Shown here one piece after another: positions 17,249 to 26,948 of a stretch of 50,336 nt of DNA. The first letter of the stretch is position 1; every line of letters starts with the position of its first letter. The stretch is from SAR202 cluster bacterium (GTDB lineage: Bacteria > Chloroflexota > Dehalococcoidia > Lucifugimonadales > UBA3495): positions 1-50,336 of the forward strand of contig JABMNL010000062.1 in the NCBI GenBank assembly GCA_013204585.1. The letters are read 5' to 3'. The notes beneath the pieces are model-generated. The model had not been told where the DNA came from. It saw only the letters and a list, made by a program, of their open reading frames with translations, and made no database searches. A program made the translations under genes and the position numbers.

Positions 17249-18268
17249 TTGGCAAGTGAAGCATACCGGGAATCGGGCGTAGACCTAGACCGGATGGACG
17301 GCCTGAAGGAGCGAATCAAAGGATTCGCCGCCAGCACCCACGGCCCAGAGGTACTAGACAGCGCCGGAAGCTTTGCCGGTGTCTACCAGCTTTCTGGATA
17401 CCGCGAACCGGTACTGGTCTCCAGCACCGACGGCGTGGGCACCAAGATCAAGATTGCGGCCCAACTGGGACACTTCGAGTCCGTAGGCCAAGATTTGGTC
17501 GTCCTGAACGTCAACGACATCCTCACCCGGGGCGCCAAACCCCTGTTCTTCCTCGACTACGTGGCCTTCAGTAACCTGGACACCCAGCGGCTAGACACCC
17601 TGATGCGCGGCATTGCCTGGGGTTGCCGCGAAGTTGGCTGCTCGTTGATTGGCGGAGAGACCGCCCAAATGCCCCAGGTCTACACCGGCGGCGATATGGA
17701 CTTGGCCGGATTCGTGGTTGGCGCGGTGGAACGAGAACAACTCCTGGAATCACGCAACATCAAGGAAGGCAACGTCCTGATTGGCATGCCCTCCAGCGGA
17801 CTCCACACCAACGGCTTCTCCTTGGTGCGCCATGTGTTCAATACCGACGCCAATCCAAATGTGCTGTACAAACGGTTCGACGAACTCAACCATCAACTTG
17901 GCGAAGAACTGCTCGTGCCCCACCGGAGTTACTACCCACTGATGGAGCCGGTTTTAAGGCTGATTAACGGTCTGGCCCACATCACCGGGGGCGGACTGCC
18001 GGGGAAACTTCCGGCAATCCTGCCAGATGACCTGGCAGCAGAGATTACCCGCGGGTCATGGACAGTACTACCGATTTTCAATCTGATTCAGAAAGAAGGC
18101 AAGATTAGCGACCAAGAGATGTACCGGGTGTTCAACATGGGCCTGGGCATGGTCGCCGTCTGCCCCGAAGCCAATGTCACGAAAATTCTTGAGTGCCTGC
18201 CCGACGCCGTAGTCATCGGCAAGATGATTCCCCGAGGCGACGGCGAACAAGTCGTTTTTATCGACTAG
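17249..18268 (+). CDS. purM: Phosphoribosylformylglycinamidine cyclo-ligase (AIR synthetase)
   Basis: 339 residues from a TTG at 17249, chosen because GGGAGGA ends ten bases before it and because the family starts near this point (ASEAYRESGVDLDRMDGLKE). The frame is open to 17210 without a better site. Conserved PurM features: STDGVGTKIKIA, VLNVNDILTRGAKPLFFLDY, GETAQMPQVY, GMPSSGLHTNGFSLVR, HITGGGLPGKLP and FNMGLGMV. Makes aminoimidazole ribonucleotide from FGAM and ATP. About 160 bases separate it from purF and 59 from purH; all are probably co-transcribed. Confidence 0.97.
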   Translation: MASEAYRESGVDLDRMDGLKERIKGFAASTHGPEVLDSAGSFAGVYQLSGYREPVLVSSTDGVGTKIKIAAQLGHFESVGQDLVVLNVNDILTRGAKPLFFLDYVAFSNLDTQRLDTLMRGIAWGCREVGCSLIGGETAQMPQVYTGGDMDLAGFVVGAVEREQLLESRNIKEGNVLIGMPSSGLHTNGFSLVRHVFNTDANPNVLYKRFDELNHQLGEELLVPHRSYYPLMEPVLRLINGLAHITGGGLPGKLPAILPDDLAAEITRGSWTVLPIFNLIQKEGKISDQEMYRVFNMGLGMVAVCPEANVTKILECLPDAVVIGKMIPRGDGEQVVFID

Positions 18269-18327
18269 CGTTCGCCCTTGACCCTCGGCCCACCAAACTA
18301 AACAACAATTAAGAGACGGAGAGGAAG

Positions 18328-19875
18328 TTGAAAGCACTGCTCAGCGTCTACGACAAGACCGGAATCGTGGAGTTCTCCCGCCAGATTGCGTCAGCCGGTT
18401 ACGAGCTGATTAGCACCGGCGGGACCCACCGCACACTATCCGAAGAAGGCGGTCTCCCCGTAAAACAGGTGGCTGAAGTCACCGGCTCGCCAGAGATACT
18501 GGAAGGACGGGTTAAGACCCTCCATCCGGTGATTTACGGCGGACTGCTGGCCCGGCGGGACTCGCCAGAGCACATGGCCGAGTTGAAGGAACATGGCATC
18601 GACACCATCGACTTGGTGGTGGTCAATCTGTACCCATTTGTTGAGACCATCAGCAAGGCGGGCGTAACCCTGGCCGACGCCCTAGAGAACATCGACATCG
18701 GCGGACCAACCATGCTCCGAGCAGCGGCCAAGAACTTCCCATCCGTGGCCGTGGTGGTGGACCCGGCTGATTACGGCTGGGTTGGCGAGAAACTGGCCAA
18801 CGGCGGCCTGACCGATGCCGACCGACGCGGACTGGCTGCCAAGGCCTTTCACCACGTTTCCACTTACGACGCGGCGGTAACCGATTACTTGGCGGTAACC
18901 GATAACCTGATGGAAGGTAAAGTCGAATCGGAGGAACTACCCGATTCTCTGACCATTACCCTGAACAAGGTTGCCGGTCTACGCTACGGCGAGAACCCAC
19001 ACCAAAATGGCGCCCTCTACGCCGCGCCAGGCACCCCGGTAGGAATGGCCGGAGCACGTCAGCTTCACGGCAGAGAGCTTTCCTATAACAACCTGATGGA
19101 CGCCGACGCCGCTTGGCGGACAGCCTCCGACTTTGCCGACGCCACGGTGGCCGTTGTGAAGCACAACAACGCCTGCGGACTGGCCAGTCGGCCCAATATA
19201 GCCGAGGCTTACCTACATGCCTATGAGGGCGACACGGTGAGCGCGTTCGGCGGCATTGTCGCCGCCAACCGCACAATCACCGTAGCCATGGCCGAGGCGA
19301 TGGAGCCGGTATTCTACGAAGTTGTTATCGCCCCGGAATACGAACCGGCGGCCCTGGAGATTCTCCAAAAGAAGCGCAACCTGCGCATCCTGGCCATCGA
19401 CAAACAACCGGATTCCGCCGCCTATGACTTACGGCCAATCAGCGGTGGCATTCTGGTGCAGACCGCCGATGTCATCGCCGAAGACCCGACGACCTGGATT
19501 ACCGCCACCAAGCGGGCGCCCACAACCGCCGAGATGAACGATTTGGCCTTCGCCTGGAAGGCCGCCAAACACATCAAGTCCAACGCGATTGTCTTCGCCA
19601 AAGGCCTGGCATTGATGGGCATGGGGGCCGGGCAGCCCAACCGGGTAGTCAGTGTTCACCTGTCCCAGCGAAGCGCCGGCGACAAGGCCAAAGGCTCGGT
19701 GCTGGCTTCGGACGCTTTTTTCCCCTTCGCCGACAATATTGAACTGGCCGCCGAGGCCGGAATCACCGCCATCGTGCAGCCGGGCGGGTCCATCCGGGAC
19801 GATGAAGTTATTGCCGCCGCCGACAAGGCTGGGCTAGCAATGGTGTTCACCGGAGTCCGCCACTTCAGGCATTAA
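18328..19875 (+). CDS. purH: Bifunctional AICAR transformylase/IMP cyclohydrolase
   Basis: 515 residues, TTG start with GAGAGGAAG immediately upstream. N-terminal MGS-like IMP cyclohydrolase domain ([48 protein letters not shown]) and C-terminal transformylase domain ([60 protein letters not shown]). The KHNNACG and GENPHQ motifs hold the transformylase catalytic residues. Carries out the last two steps to IMP. The following glycosyltransferase ATG is only one base beyond the stop. Confidence 0.97.
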   Translation: MKALLSVYDKTGIVEFSRQIASAGYELISTGGTHRTLSEEGGLPVKQVAEVTGSPEILEGRVKTLHPVIYGGLLARRDSPEHMAELKEHGIDTIDLVVVNLYPFVETISKAGVTLADALENIDIGGPTMLRAAAKNFPSVAVVVDPADYGWVGEKLANGGLTDADRRGLAAKAFHHVSTYDAAVTDYLAVTDNLMEGKVESEELPDSLTITLNKVAGLRYGENPHQNGALYAAPGTPVGMAGARQLHGRELSYNNLMDADAAWRTASDFADATVAVVKHNNACGLASRPNIAEAYLHAYEGDTVSAFGGIVAANRTITVAMAEAMEPVFYEVVIAPEYEPAALEILQKKRNLRILAIDKQPDSAAYDLRPISGGILVQTADVIAEDPTTWITATKRAPTTAEMNDLAFAWKAAKHIKSNAIVFAKGLALMGMGAGQPNRVVSVHLSQRSAGDKAKGSVLASDAFFPFADNIELAAEAGITAIVQPGGSIRDDEVIAAADKAGLAMVFTGVRHFRH

Positions 19876-19876
19876 A

Positions 19877-20662
19877 ATGAGCGCCAATCCAGGCGATATA
19901 CCCACTAGAAAACCCGGCGAGCCGGCCACGGTTGACATAACCATTCCCGTTTATAACGAAGAGGAGGCCCTCCCGCGCACCATCGCCACCCTGACCGAGT
20001 TCTTGCGGGACAATCTGTCCAACCCGTGGCAGATTGTAATTGCGGACAACGCCTCGAACGACAATACCCGCTCCGTGTCGGAGAAGCTCTGCGAACAGTA
20101 TTCCGGGGTCAACTACCGCCACCTAGCCCAAAAGGGCCGTGGCCGCGCCCTACGGACGTCGTGGCTCGATAGCCGGGCCGACATCGTTAGTTACATGGAC
20201 GCCGATCTATCGACCGACTTGCCCCACTTCCCCCAACTGATTCAGGCCATCGAGTCAGGTAGCCACATTGCCATCGGCAGCAGACTGAGCAAAGAGTCGC
20301 AAGTAAGCCGGGGGTTCAAGCGCGAGTTCATCTCCCGCAGCTATAACCGGCTGATTAATTCCATGTTTTTCATCGGCCTGCCCGACGCCCAATGCGGCTT
20401 TAAAGCGCTCACCCGGTCTACGGCCGAAGCCATCGTGCCCAACATCAAGAACAACAATTGGTTCTTTGACACTGAGCTGCTGATTATCGCCGCCAAGCGC
20501 GGGTTCAGCATTGCCTCGGTGCCCGTTAAGTGGGACGACGACCCAACCAGCACCGTCAATGTCATGGGCACGGCCATGGAAGACGTTAAGGGCCTGCTTC
20601 GGCTTCGGTTCGGCGGAGTTCCACGGGTGGAACGCCCAGCGCCTCCCGCCCCAGGGCCGTAA
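19877..20662 (+). CDS. Family 2 glycosyltransferase (dolichol-phosphate sugar type)
   Basis: 261 residues, GT-A fold. Motifs: VDITIPVYNEEEALPRT, IADNASNDNT, GRGRALRTSWL, and the metal-binding YMDADLSTDLPH (DxD). Later LPDAQCGFKALTR and NNWFFDTELLIIAAKRGF resemble dolichyl/polyprenyl-phosphate sugar transferases. No transmembrane helix is present at the C-terminus, so it is a cytoplasmic or peripheral enzyme. Starts one base after purH stops, so it is in the purine operon by position only. The sugar and acceptor cannot be told. Confidence 0.88.
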   Translation: MSANPGDIPTRKPGEPATVDITIPVYNEEEALPRTIATLTEFLRDNLSNPWQIVIADNASNDNTRSVSEKLCEQYSGVNYRHLAQKGRGRALRTSWLDSRADIVSYMDADLSTDLPHFPQLIQAIESGSHIAIGSRLSKESQVSRGFKREFISRSYNRLINSMFFIGLPDAQCGFKALTRSTAEAIVPNIKNNNWFFDTELLIIAAKRGFSIASVPVKWDDDPTSTVNVMGTAMEDVKGLLRLRFGGVPRVERPAPPAPGP

Positions 20663-20735
20663 CCGCCAGTATTTTCTCACGCCCGCCCACAACCGATTTG
20701 CGTCTACAAAACAGACAATCAGGAGGACAACACTC

Positions 20736-21530
20736 ATGGAATTGGGCCTAAAAGGTAAACACGTCATCGTCACCGGCGGCGGAACCAACATAGGCCGCGC
20801 CATCGTCCACGCCTTCGGGACTGAGGGGTCGAACATTTCCATCGCCGAGCTGGTGCCGAGCCAGGGCGAGATTGTGGCCGGTGAAGTAGCGGCAATGAAC
20901 ACCGGCAGCCGAGTGACGGTGATTCCGACCGACGTCACAGACCCGGACAAAGTGGACACAATGGTCGCAGCAGCCATCGCAAAGTTTGGGCCAGTGGATG
21001 TTCTGGTGAACAACGTGGGCTGGACTGTGGATCGGCTATTCATGGAGAAGCCACGGCACGAGTGGGAGCGCGAGGTCCAGGTGAACCTGTGGGGTGCCAT
21101 CAACTGTATTCATGCCGTGTTGCCCGGAATGATTGATCGGCAAGCCGGGGCCATCGTCTGCATCAGCTCCGACGCCGGCCGGATGGGCGAATACCGCGAG
21201 GCGGTCTATTCCGCCTGCAAGGCCGGGGTCATCGCCTTAAGCAAGGCCGTTGCCCGGGAGACAGGCCGGTACGGCCTGCGGCTGAACGTGGTTTGTCCCG
21301 GACTGGTGGTGCCGCCAAACGAGGAGTCCATCAGCGAAGAGAGCATGTGGACCCAGATGCGGGACATTTTCACCGAGGAAGTGAAAGAGAAGGTGGAACG
21401 GCAGTATCTGTTCCGCCGCATGGGCACCGCCCAAGAGGTGGCCAACGCGGTGGTATTCTTGGCCTCAGACGCCGCCAGCTTCATCACCGGCCAGACCCTA
21501 AGCGTCAGCGGCGGCTATACAATGATGTAG
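20736..21530 (+). CDS. Short-chain dehydrogenase/reductase (SDR)
   Basis: 264 residues from an ATG at 20736 behind a perfect AGGAGG nine bases upstream. Rossmann motif VTGGGTNIGRAIV (TGxxxxIG), NNVGW, catalytic Ser in CISSDAGRMG, and the YSACK catalytic Tyr/Lys pair; the end FLASDAASFITGQTLSVSGG is typical of classical SDRs. NADPH or NADH-dependent; substrate unknown. The segment VVPPNEESISEESMW between catalytic motif and C-terminus is the variable substrate loop. Neighbours give no pathway. Confidence 0.93.
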   Translation: MELGLKGKHVIVTGGGTNIGRAIVHAFGTEGSNISIAELVPSQGEIVAGEVAAMNTGSRVTVIPTDVTDPDKVDTMVAAAIAKFGPVDVLVNNVGWTVDRLFMEKPRHEWEREVQVNLWGAINCIHAVLPGMIDRQAGAIVCISSDAGRMGEYREAVYSACKAGVIALSKAVARETGRYGLRLNVVCPGLVVPPNEESISEESMWTQMRDIFTEEVKEKVERQYLFRRMGTAQEVANAVVFLASDAASFITGQTLSVSGGYTMM

Positions 21531-21628
21531 CATCCGCGCGATTCCACGGACTATAGTGGTAGTTAATGCAGGCTGAACCAAAAAGGTGAGCATCAGAGTT
21601 GTACAACTATGAACTGAAGGATACGCGC

Positions 21629-22702
21629 ATGGGGCTGACAACCTTCTATCTCGATGCCCACGGTGAATTGGGCCGAAGCCTAACCATTGACCAAATCGAA
21701 ACCGCCTCCCGGTCAGGGGAAGGCCTCCTCTGGGTTGATATTTCTGAAGTGTCCGAAGATGACCGTGGACTTCTAGAAGACACCTTCGGCTTCCACCCAT
21801 TGAGCGTAAATGCCTGCGTCAATGATGAAGTCCACGCAGCCACGGTCCAAGACTTCGGCCAAGTTCTCTTTACGATGTTACACGGCATTGACTATAGTTC
21901 GGAATCCGAGTTGGTGGCTGTTACAGAAATGGGCCTACATATAGGGCAAAACTTTGTAGTAAGTTCTCACAGACAGAACCTATTCAGCGTAGCCGGACTA
22001 ATTCGGACTCTAGAAAACGGTGACTACCGGTTGTTGCAACAGGGGCCGGACTTCCTGGGCCACGCGATTATGGACGCGTTGGTAAGCAATATCAGACCAA
22101 CCATCGAAGCAATGGCTGACCACGCCGACTCCATAGAAGAAATAATCTTCAAAAACCCGGACCCCACTGCCTTGGCCGCTATTTTAAGGCTGAAACGGTC
22201 GATTATCAGGCTAAGACGTGTCCTTGATCCGCAAGAAGAGACAATGGCCAAGCTGACCCAAAACCAGTTTAATCAGATTACTCCAGAAGCCTCGCTCGCC
22301 TACCTAAATCTGCATCAACGGGTCGCCACGCTGCTGGGCATTGTGAACGCCCTGCGGGAGAGAAGCGACACCATTCTCGCCATTTATCTTTCTGCCCTAT
22401 CCCACCAGCAAAACCAAACGATGAGAACCCTATCTATTGTCGCCATTATTTTCATGCCCCTCACTCTCCTGGCGGGGATATATGGAATGAACTTTCAGAA
22501 CATGCCGGAATTGAAAATCCGGTGGGCCTATTACGTAGTACTGGGGAGCATGGGTGCGGTAGCTGCCATCACTATTTGGTGGTTTTGGATCCGCCACTGG
22601 ATTGGAGTGGGCCGCCGCCGGGTTGGGCGGTTTATGCCCCACGTTGACCGCGAGAGGCTAATGTCCTACGCAATACACTTCGGCGAGAGAAAACGTAGCT
22701 AA
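21629..22702 (+). CDS. corA: CorA-family Mg2+/Co2+ transporter
   Basis: 357 residues from ATG 21629 (GAAGGA seven bases upstream; the open frame extends to 21599). Large cytoplasmic alpha/beta domain, long stalk helices (KRSIIRLRRVLDPQEETM) and two C-terminal membrane helices. The defining GMN motif ends the first (LAGIYGMNFQNMPEL), and the second is YVVLGSMGAVAAITIWWFW, followed by a basic tail. Imports divalent cations as a pentamer. The first half is diverged from E. coli CorA but matches the wider family. Stands alone. Confidence 0.92.
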   Translation: MGLTTFYLDAHGELGRSLTIDQIETASRSGEGLLWVDISEVSEDDRGLLEDTFGFHPLSVNACVNDEVHAATVQDFGQVLFTMLHGIDYSSESELVAVTEMGLHIGQNFVVSSHRQNLFSVAGLIRTLENGDYRLLQQGPDFLGHAIMDALVSNIRPTIEAMADHADSIEEIIFKNPDPTALAAILRLKRSIIRLRRVLDPQEETMAKLTQNQFNQITPEASLAYLNLHQRVATLLGIVNALRERSDTILAIYLSALSHQQNQTMRTLSIVAIIFMPLTLLAGIYGMNFQNMPELKIRWAYYVVLGSMGAVAAITIWWFWIRHWIGVGRRRVGRFMPHVDRERLMSYAIHFGERKRS

Positions 22703-22825
22703 TTGACGGCAACAGCACGCGGGCCAAATTAGAGTTGGCACCAGCGCTGATAGATTATCCAGTCACTTAGACACACAGCCAATCATCTACCTCATTCGGT
22801 ATTCAACATCAATGAATGGAGGCCC

Positions 22826-24907
22826 ATAATCCAAGTCAGACTGCCTGCATTTTTACGCCCAAAAGCGCAGTTATCGAGCAACGATATCTCCCATGGGCTA
22901 AATATGATGACCTGGGAAGGCGTCTGTTCGACAGCCTTGTTCAGCGTTACCACCAACGGTCTGTTGGTTGGCTATGCGCTTGCCTTGGGGGCCAACAATC
23001 TACAAATCGGCATACTCGCGGCGATTCCTTTTCTTGCCCAAGTGTTCCAAATCCCGTCAATCACTCTAGTGGAACGATTACGCTGGCGGAAAGCAACTTC
23101 ACTTTTCAGTTGGACGCCAGCACAGTTTATGTGGGTGCTCATCGCGGTCATCCCATTCTTCATGCCATTCCCTGCGACAATGGCCGTTTACGCTCTATTG
23201 GCCCTGCTGGCGGTGCGGGGTGTACTGGCTGCGGTCACATCCTGCGCATTCAATAGCTGGAGCCGAGATTTGGTCCCCCAAGACATTCTGGGAACCTTTT
23301 ATTCGCGGCGGCTGGCCCTGTCTGCAGTTGCGGCCATCGCATTTGCCCTCCTTGGCGCAATATTCGTCGATTATTGGCAAGACCAGACAGTCGGCACTAA
23401 CCAGATTTTAGGCTATACATGGGTGCTATTGAGCGGAGCGTTGCTGTTCGGTCTGACCGGTTCTGCTTTCATGGCCAGAATGCCGGAACCTTTAATGGCG
23501 GTGCCACCGCCTGGAACCACCCATTCACTGATTCAGGCTATCAAGATACCCCTAACAGACAGGAATTTTCGCCAACTCGTTAACTTCTTATTTTTCTGGG
23601 GATTCGCCGTCAATCTCGCTGTCCCATTTTTCACGGTATACATGCTTCAACGCTTGGGGTTCCCGCTTGGAACCGTAATTGGCCTAAATATATTGACGCA
23701 GGCCGTAACCGTAATGTTTCTCAGGGTTTGGGGGCCAATGGCCGACAAGTTCGGCAGCAAGGTGGTCCTATCGTTATCGGCCTCACTCTATGTATTGGTA
23801 ATCCTTGGGTGGGTCTTCACCACTATGCCAGACCGCTATTTTCTGACGGTGCCTCTCATCGTGACCCTTCAAATATTCGCTGGTGTCGCCGCCGCAGGGA
23901 TAAACCTGACCGTGGCAACCATCGGCCTGAAATTGGCCCCCCGGGACCAAGCTACCACCTATATGACCGTCGCCTCCCTAGCCACCGCGCTAGGCGCTGG
24001 TCTCGGCCCGTTGGCGGGCGGAATCTTCGCCGATATCTTCAGCGTACGGGAATTTAATATCACATTCGAGTGGATTAGCCCGGCACGCGAGGTAATTTTT
24101 TCACCGTTGAATCTTACCGGTTTTGATTTCCTATTCTCCATTGCTTTCGTCGTAGGCTTAATCACCCTAAACGCACTGACCACCATCCGCGAAGAAGGTG
24201 AGGCCGGACGAGAGGAGGTCTTGAACGAGCTTTTGGCCCCCAGCCGTGAGATGACCCGAATCTTAGGGGCTGTACCCGGCATGCGATTTGTTGGCGCATT
24301 ACCTTACTCCTATCTGAAACGGATGCCAGGAATGGACGTGGCCTTGGGGATAACAGCGTACCAGTTAGGCTCATCCGCCCGGCAGGCCATGGCGGCAGCT
24401 ACGCGCGGCGGAACAGCAGCAGCGGCTATGACAGAGCATGTCCGGAACATTGTCAACAAACTTGTATCCGAAGCGGAGGAAACCGGGGAGTATGGAATGT
24501 CTATTTCCCGCCAGGCCACTAGGAGAACTCTTCATGCCATGGATGGTTTTGCAGGCGACACGGGTATGTTCGTTCGCAGAATTCTGTTGGGGGTATTCAA
24601 CGCAATGGGACAGCTTCCGTCAGATTATGGTGATATATTCGTAGGTGCCGCCTACGGAGCAGTAGAAGGCGCAGGGCAGGCAGATTCCGACCTAAAGATT
24701 GCTGCGGTCGGCGCAGTGGCAGGCGCTATGGAGGCAGCCTCAGAACTGGGTCTACCCGAGGAACAAGCGGGGTTGGCTGCAGCTTTGGGTGCCATCGCGG
24801 CAGCCCAGGCGATTAGCCTAGAGGCCGAAGAACAAGTACGTGAAGCGCTGGATGAGATGAAGGACTTGGCAGAAGAAGGCCCGGCATCAACATCGACGGA
24901 CCGGTAG
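22826..24907 (+). CDS. MFS transporter with a 230-residue C-terminal extension
   Basis: A twelve-helix major facilitator protein (NNLQIGILAAIPFLAQVFQIP, then LFFWGFAVNLAVPFFTVYML, MFLRVWGPMADKFGSK as the loop motif, ALGAGLGPLAGGIFADIF). The first ATG is at 22904, but the frame upstream encodes the usual pre-helix segment (RLPAFLRPKAQLSSNDISHG) and holds no ATG, GTG or TTG back to a TAG at 22751. GGAGG (22818-22822) stands just before ATA 22826 and ATC 22829, one of which may initiate; otherwise translation starts at 22904. After about residue 430 comes an Ala/Gly-rich helical region (VGAAYGAVEGAGQADSDLKI, GAVAGAMEAASELGL) that I cannot assign. Substrate unknown. Confidence 0.82.
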   Translation: MIQVRLPAFLRPKAQLSSNDISHGLNMMTWEGVCSTALFSVTTNGLLVGYALALGANNLQIGILAAIPFLAQVFQIPSITLVERLRWRKATSLFSWTPAQFMWVLIAVIPFFMPFPATMAVYALLALLAVRGVLAAVTSCAFNSWSRDLVPQDILGTFYSRRLALSAVAAIAFALLGAIFVDYWQDQTVGTNQILGYTWVLLSGALLFGLTGSAFMARMPEPLMAVPPPGTTHSLIQAIKIPLTDRNFRQLVNFLFFWGFAVNLAVPFFTVYMLQRLGFPLGTVIGLNILTQAVTVMFLRVWGPMADKFGSKVVLSLSASLYVLVILGWVFTTMPDRYFLTVPLIVTLQIFAGVAAAGINLTVATIGLKLAPRDQATTYMTVASLATALGAGLGPLAGGIFADIFSVREFNITFEWISPAREVIFSPLNLTGFDFLFSIAFVVGLITLNALTTIREEGEAGREEVLNELLAPSREMTRILGAVPGMRFVGALPYSYLKRMPGMDVALGITAYQLGSSARQAMAAATRGGTAAAAMTEHVRNIVNKLVSEAEETGEYGMSISRQATRRTLHAMDGFAGDTGMFVRRILLGVFNAMGQLPSDYGDIFVGAAYGAVEGAGQADSDLKIAAVGAVAGAMEAASELGLPEEQAGLAAALGAIAAAQAISLEAEEQVREALDEMKDLAEEGPASTSTDR

Positions 24908-24931
24908 GGACTAAGGCATCATGTATCCGCA

Positions 24932-24969
24932 AAAAGAAAAGGCCCCGACGAATCGGGGCCTTTTCTTTT
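24932..24969. terminator. Bidirectional rho-independent terminator
   Basis: AAAAGAAAAGGCCCCGA (24932-24948) and TCGGGGCCTTTTCTTTT (24953-24969) form a 17-bp stem with a 4-base loop. Flanked by A on one side and T on the other, it serves both the MFS gene and the convergent minus-strand gene. Confidence 0.95.
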
Positions 24970-24991
24970 GCTATCTAGCTTTTGAGGAGGG

Positions 24992-25804
24992 TTAGGAGCC
25001 GAACTCGGCGACCAAGTCGAAGGCCCTCTTCTCAATGCGGGGTAGTTCCTGTTGTACCAATTGCTCGTCCACAGCCGCAGCGATGGAGGGGTAACCGGCC
25101 CTGGTAATCATGTTCCTTAAGTTACCAGCCTTAAACTGGTCCATGGTCCAGCGCAATGTCTCGCCGGAGGTGGTGGTGTCCCAATAGATGCGAACATCCT
25201 CGTTGCGGGGACCATAGTGGAAATGGGGGGCAACCCGGAAGCAGTCGAAAGCCAAGAGCTCGACTTCTTCGCCAGCAACGTCGGAAAGGACGTGTACGGC
25301 CATGCCTTCGTCATTGATGGTGGGAAGCTTGCGATACTCCAGACCGAAGCGAATGTTGCCGACTTCAATCTTGTCGCCTTCAACCAAGCGCTCCATTTTA
25401 TGGTGCACAGTGCGGCGATCTTCCTTGGACATCTTGCGGGCGGTGGCCTCCAATTCGTCCAACTTGCCCTTGGCAATCTTTTTGGCCTCAAGGGCGGTTG
25501 CCAGGTCTTCGTACCCGGCGCGGCGAACCATAGCGGGGAGGTTGGTGCGGATGTTTTTCAAAGTCCATCCCAAGGGGTTCCCGGTGCTGGTCTTGTCCAT
25601 GAACAGCCGAATGTTATGGTTCTCTGGCCCATAGTGGTAATGGGGTGCCTGATCGAAGCAGTCGAACCGAAGTATTTCGGTATCGGTGCCGTCAATCTTG
25701 GAGTAGACCTGAACGCACAAGCCCTGGTCGTCCATTATCTCTTTACGGTAGCTCATCGCGAATTCTACCGAACCAGCGTCAATAGTTGTTCCACCTTTTT
25801 CCAT
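24992..25804 (-). CDS. Two-repeat protein with FDCF..APHxHYGP motifs, unknown function
   Basis: 270 residues from ATG 25804, behind AGGAGG six bases upstream. I do not recognise the family by function. It consists of two homologous halves (about 12-105 and 148-243) joined by a charged helix (about 106-145). Each half carries the same signature: LRFDCFDQAPHYHYGP (45-60) and LAFDCFRVAPHFHYGP (184-199), followed by I-R-hydrophobic and later a W-T and RAGY segment. The paired histidines look like a metal or substrate site. No signal peptide, so cytoplasmic. Strong ribosome site and terminator suggest good expression. It stands alone. Confidence 0.8.
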   Translation of the reverse strand: MEKGGTTIDAGSVEFAMSYRKEIMDDQGLCVQVYSKIDGTDTEILRFDCFDQAPHYHYGPENHNIRLFMDKTSTGNPLGWTLKNIRTNLPAMVRRAGYEDLATALEAKKIAKGKLDELEATARKMSKEDRRTVHHKMERLVEGDKIEVGNIRFGLEYRKLPTINDEGMAVHVLSDVAGEEVELLAFDCFRVAPHFHYGPRNEDVRIYWDTTTSGETLRWTMDQFKAGNLRNMITRAGYPSIAAAVDEQLVQQELPRIEKRAFDLVAEFGS

Positions 25805-26012
25805 GGTTGACCTCCTCATTTACACCCTAATATATCGAATTTGTTTGGGTGCTATTCGCCCTGTCGTCTGGGTGCCCCAGCCGCAGTTTGGACGAATTAT
25901 AGCACGCAGATTGCACTCCGCAAATCGTTAAGTTACTGTTGAGATAGTTATTATTTGTATGTAGTTTGTTCTCTGGCGTCCGTTGAGCCGCCTTACCCCT
26001 GGGAGTAACCCT

Positions 26013-26822
26013 TTGATAATCAAGCGGGGACACCCGTTGGCAATACTTTTTTTGTCTCTAATTAGCATGGCCGTGGGTTGCGCTGACCAAGGCGAGGGTT
26101 TACCCAGAATATTCGTGAGTGTCACTCCTCCGGGTACCGCCGGGTTTGTGGCTCCGGCAGGAGTAGCCCAACCAACTTCGAATACACCGATTCCGGTACC
26201 CACAAAGAAAGTAGCAACGGCGGTTCCAATCCCTGGAGTCACTCCGACACGGCGTCCCATATTGATAGTGACCGATGCGACGTTTACCCCAGAACCAACC
26301 GCCGAGCCGGACGCTACCACAACTGCAACTGCTCCACAGCAAACCGTTACGCCAGTCGCGGTGGCTACGCCGACCATAAAACCGACTCCGGCCTCAACTC
26401 CAAGTTCGGCCCTAATCACCCTGCCCACCAAGACGCCCACCCCGGTGCCCACTGCAACTATTGGGCCTCCGCTGGTTGGTGCGGGCATCATCATCGAATG
26501 CATTTTCTACAACGGGCAAGTCGCTAGCACCGAAGCCGACGAATATGTCCAAATTTTCAACCAAGGTTCTGGCACCGTGAACCTGTTCGGATGGCGGCTG
26601 ACGGACGTATCCGATAGTGCACCGGAGTTCAAGTTCCCAGGATACGAGTTGCTGCCCCAGCGCTCGGTGCGGGTTTACACCAATGAAGAGCATCCAGAAT
26701 CCGGCGGGTTCTCATTTAAGCGGGGTTCTTCAGTCTGGAACAATGACAACCCCGACACCGCCGGGCTATATGACCCTCAGGGGAGCCTGGTGTTTCTGAA
26801 ATCTTACCCGCCCGGCTGCTAG
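26013..26822 (+). CDS. Lipoprotein with lamin-tail (LTD) domain
   Basis: 269 residues from TTG 26013, with GGGAGT seven bases upstream; the frame is also open back to TTG 25983. Signal sequence GHPLAILFLSLISMAVGC with a lipobox-like end, then about 110 residues rich in Thr, Pro, Ala and Val (TPTPVPTATIGPP and similar), a likely extended stalk. The C-terminal 100 residues are a lamin-tail/LTD beta-sandwich: ADEYVQIFNQGSGTVNLFGW, LTDVSDS, FKFPGYELLPQRSVRVYT, DPQGSLVFLKSYPPGC. Such domains occur on exported nucleases and surface proteins. No enzyme domain is fused here, so adhesion or binding is likely. Confidence 0.85.
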   Translation: MIIKRGHPLAILFLSLISMAVGCADQGEGLPRIFVSVTPPGTAGFVAPAGVAQPTSNTPIPVPTKKVATAVPIPGVTPTRRPILIVTDATFTPEPTAEPDATTTATAPQQTVTPVAVATPTIKPTPASTPSSALITLPTKTPTPVPTATIGPPLVGAGIIIECIFYNGQVASTEADEYVQIFNQGSGTVNLFGWRLTDVSDSAPEFKFPGYELLPQRSVRVYTNEEHPESGGFSFKRGSSVWNNDNPDTAGLYDPQGSLVFLKSYPPGC

Positions 26823-26948
26823 TCCCGGCATGTAATCCTTAGCATTGACCTTTGCCCGGCGGCTGATGCGGGGTTTATGCTCCCCGGCGTTGCTGGGCCA
26901 TAACCAAGGCAATCCAATCAAATTTGGCAAGATTTGGAGGCTGCAACT

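Noticed and set aside
20255-21103. Minus-strand open frame of 282 codons
   Set aside because: It crosses both the glycosyltransferase and the SDR gene, each well supported on the plus strand.
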